Below, one piece after another: positions 7,219 to 8,998 of a stretch of 8,998 nt of DNA; position 1 is the first letter of the stretch; every line of letters starts with the position of its first letter. Below the pieces are notes generated by a model. That model saw only the letters and a list, made by a program, of their open reading frames with translations, ran no database searches and was not told the DNA's origin. The stretch is from Bacteroidales bacterium (GTDB lineage: Bacteria; Bacteroidota; Bacteroidia; Bacteroidales; Muribaculaceae): positions 1-8,998 of the forward strand of contig SFOH01000070.1 of the NCBI GenBank assembly GCA_004552485.1. Direction: 5' to 3'. The position numbers were made by a program, and so were the translations under genes.

Positions 7219-8793
7219 TTATTTCTGCGTAGGGGGCTGCCAGAACCAGGCTTCGTCGGTGGAGATGAAGTGGGCGTTTGTGTAGTCACTGCGGAGAGGA
7301 ACGAGTGCGGCGATGCGGCCGCCGGGGCGCGAGGCGGGGCCTTCGGGCCGGGCCTGGTTGAGCGTGTTCGCCGACATGATGTAGAGGTTTTTGGCCATGT
7401 AATAGTCAAGGTAGTCGTCCTGCGTCTTTTTGAACTCGTTGTTCCAGTTGGCGTCATCGTTGAGAACGAGGGGCAGGCCGTGCTGCAGTCGGTAGCGCAC
7501 TTCTCCGGGGTGCAGGAGCAGACCATTCTCGTCGGTGATGTAGGCGGCAAATGTGGGGTCGACCCATATCCATTTGTTCAGCGACGAGCTCCAGGCCACG
7601 CAGATGACGTGGCAGTCGTCGTCGGTGTCCCAATGCTTCGACTGGCAGGTGAGGTAGCGGGCGGGGATGCCTTCGGCGAGGAGCGCTTCGGTCAGACAGA
7701 TGGCCAGCGCGCGGCAGTTGTAGCCGCAGCTGTCGCGACGTGCGCAGTCGTAGGTGTTGCTCAGCGTGCGGGGTCCGGGGGCGAGGCCGTTGGAGCCGTC
7801 GTGGGGGATGTTGTTGTGAACCCAGTAGAGGAGATTCTTGATGCGCGAGATGTCGTCGCCGTTGCCGGCGATGCTGTCGAGGTTGAAGCGACGGCGGGTC
7901 TCGGTCAGCAGCGAGTCGTCGGGGGCGGCATAGCGGAACACCGGCTTGGTCAGCGTGTCGGCGGCATAGGCGGGAGACTCCTTGAGGATCTCGAGGGTGG
8001 TCTTGACGTGATCGCCCAAGTTCCAGGCATAGTCCATAGCGGCTTTCAGGGAGTCGGCCATCGGGCTGCCCAGCTCGGCCAATACGGGCTGGAGGATTCT
8101 TGCCGCACTGTAAGCTGTTTTGAGCATCCACTTGGCGTCGGGGGCAGTAAGCGCCTGGCTCTGCCAGCGTGCGAGCCGTTCCATGTCGGCTTTCAGCCGC
8201 GGGCTTTTGTGCAGGCGGTCTGCCGTGGCGACGGGGGTGAGGCTGTCGAGGGGGTTGGAGAGAAAGGCGGCTTTGTCGGTGAGGAGCTGCAGCTTGGGGA
8301 ATCTGCTGCGGTCAATCTCGATGCCGGGGTCGACCACGACGCTCTCGAAGGCTACTTTTTCGATGGCGGGCGTATTGCTGAGAAGGCCGGGACCGCCGGT
8401 CGACGAGATGGGTCCGCGGAACACGACCGACTTGAGCCTGGGGCAGCTCAGAATGAATGTGCAGTCGAAATGGCCGATCATTCCGTCGAACACGACTTCC
8501 TCGAGATCGGGCATGTCCATGAACAGGCCGCCCGGCAGATAATCGACGTCGCCGAAGGTCACCTTGCGCAGTCGCGTGAACTTGCCGCTACAGTGCTTCC
8601 ATCCGAACTATGTCACATCGGGAATCACAATCTCCTCGGCATCAGCGGGATAGACGAGGCTGTCGGGGAATACGGGCTGTCCCGCGCGTATCGGTTCGGT
8701 GAAATATCCCGGCGATTTTATCACCACATTCTGAGCGAGGGCCGCCACCAGGGAGGAGGCCGCGGCCGCAATCAAGAGGCAATATTTCTTCAT
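7219..8793 (-). pseudogene. Secreted BspA-like/transglutaminase-core protein interrupted by one in-frame TAG
   Basis: One frame of 525 codons runs from ATG 8793 to TAA 7219, broken only by TAG at codon 62 (8608-8610). Before it lie a signal peptide, MKKYCLLIAAAASSLVAALAQ, and the start of a leucine-rich region ending AEEIVIPDVT. After it the same frame continues FGWKHCSGKFTRLRKVTFGD and further BspA-like strands (LEEVVFDG, LKSVVFRG, IEKVAFE) up to about codon 165. A helical linker follows, then a transglutaminase core from about 310 to 430. Its triad is Cys360 in GYNCRALA, His395 in DDCHVICVAW and Asp412 in WVDPTF, with normal spacing. Transglutaminase-core proteins act as cysteine proteases or acyl transferases. 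The 3' part could restart at GTG 8562 but would then lack a signal peptide. A recent nonsense mutation or a base error is most likely; stop-codon readthrough is possible. The gene is monocistronic, with a strong promoter and terminator. Confidence 0.85.
8608..8610 (-). other. In-frame amber codon interrupting the transglutaminase gene
   Basis: The codon order on the minus strand is GAT GTG ACA TAG TTC GGA TGG. A single base change would restore Lys (AAG), Gln (CAG), Glu (GAG), Trp (TGG), Tyr (TAC/TAT), Leu (TTG) or Ser (TCG). The complete genes nearby end in TGA or TAA, and no TAG occurs within the frame of the 1378-codon gene at the left, so nothing else here argues for general TAG recoding. 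Confidence 0.9.
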
Positions 8794-8831
8794 TTTGGAG
8801 GTTTTTGTTGGAAATTGTTGCTATTCGTTCG

Positions 8832-8862
8832 CAAACGTACGAAAAAATAACAAACGTGCAAA
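8832..8862 (-). promoter_or_regulatory. Bacteroidota-type promoter for the transglutaminase gene
   Basis: On the minus strand TTTG (8859-8862) is followed after 19 bases by TACGTTTG (8832-8839), both boxes matching the Bacteroidota consensus. Transcription would start near 8826, about 32 bases before ATG 8793. The leader has no Shine-Dalgarno; it even contains ACCTCC just before the start. An intact promoter suggests that the interrupted gene is still transcribed. Confidence 0.75.
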
Positions 8863-8888
8863 AGAAAATTCATCCCTGTGTTACGAAA

Positions 8889-8926
8889 CACAAGAGGTCG
8901 CGCCGGTTGGGGCACGACCTCGTGTG
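8889..8926 (-). terminator. Terminator hairpin after the right-edge gene
   Basis: CACAAGAGGTCG (8889-8900) and CGACCTCGTGTG (8915-8926) pair over 12 positions with one mismatch, around a 14-base loop. On the minus strand the stem is followed by a short TTT. It lies 19 bases past the stop codon at 8945 and before the promoter of the next gene, which fits an intrinsic terminator with a weak U-tract. Confidence 0.65.
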
Positions 8927-8944
8927 TGGTATAGTGGGAGGGGA

Positions 8945-8998
8945 TTAGCGGATGCGGACCTTGGTGGCGGTGCCGGCGGCGACGCGGATGTAGAGGCC
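8945..8998 (-). CDS. C-terminal end of a T9SS-like secreted protein (5' part outside window)
   Basis: Seventeen codons and a TAA stop are visible: GLYIRVAAGTATKVRIR. The G-x-Y-x-x-x-V ... K-V-x-x-R pattern is the hallmark of the last strands of type IX secretion sorting domains (Por_Secre_tail-like), which commonly end in a form such as GIYIV(R/K)V...TKVIVR. The protein is therefore probably exported through the outer membrane. Its catalytic or binding domains lie to the right of the window. The hairpin at 8889-8926 directly after the stop supports this being a true gene end. Confidence 0.7.
   Translation of the reverse strand, partial: GLYIRVAAGTATKVRIR

Noticed and set aside
7120..8850. 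576-codon open frame on the plus strand covering the transglutaminase gene
   Set aside because: It is antisense to a gene with a signal peptide, triad and promoter. The translation is Val/Gly/Ala-rich without domains, as expected of a shadow frame in GC-rich DNA, and it runs through two terminators/promoters of the opposite strand.

Overview
The window looks like chromosomal DNA from a GC-rich gut- or oral-type member of the Bacteroidales (Bacteroidota). The evidence is the promoter style (TTTG about 20 bases before TAnnTTTG), the absence of Shine-Dalgarno sequences before the starts, and the protein families: multi-domain choice-of-anchor J surface proteins, a BspA-like leucine-rich-repeat transglutaminase, a lipoprotein flavodoxin and a T9SS-like C-terminal tail. 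A Muribaculaceae/Prevotella-like genome is my best guess. No rRNA, tRNA, CRISPR array, insertion sequence or phage gene is visible.

Layout. (1) Positions 1-4134, minus strand: a very large secreted modular protein that runs off the left edge. It has a signal peptide, three choice-of-anchor J-like modules interleaved with immunoglobulin-like modules (two of the units are clear tandem duplicates 1140 bases apart), a further beta-sandwich and a carboxypeptidase-regulatory-like domain. (2) Positions 4135-4506: a divergent intergenic region with a promoter for each flanking gene; the minus-strand leader is long and carries repeated motifs. (3) Positions 4507-5433, plus strand: an EamA/DMT-family ten-helix transporter. 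(4) Positions 5531-6376, plus strand: a membrane-anchored protein with RHS/YD-like strands and no known function. (5) Positions 6482-7066, minus strand: a lipoprotein flavodoxin convergent with gene 4, with a strong terminator hairpin between the two. (6) Positions 7219-8793, minus strand: a secreted BspA-like/transglutaminase-core protein whose frame is broken by a single in-frame TAG at codon 62, although the rest of the frame and the Cys-His-Asp triad are intact. (7) Positions 8945-8998, minus strand: the last 17 codons of another gene, ending in a T9SS-like sorting tail.

The genes look mostly like single-gene transcription units, each with its own promoter and, for several, its own intrinsic terminator. 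They do not form one pathway. The shared theme is the cell envelope: exported or surface proteins (1, 5, 6, 7) and inner-membrane proteins (3, 4). I found no convincing undescribed multi-gene system. The points most worth a second look are the TAG-interrupted transglutaminase, the duplicated architecture of the giant surface protein and its structured leader.
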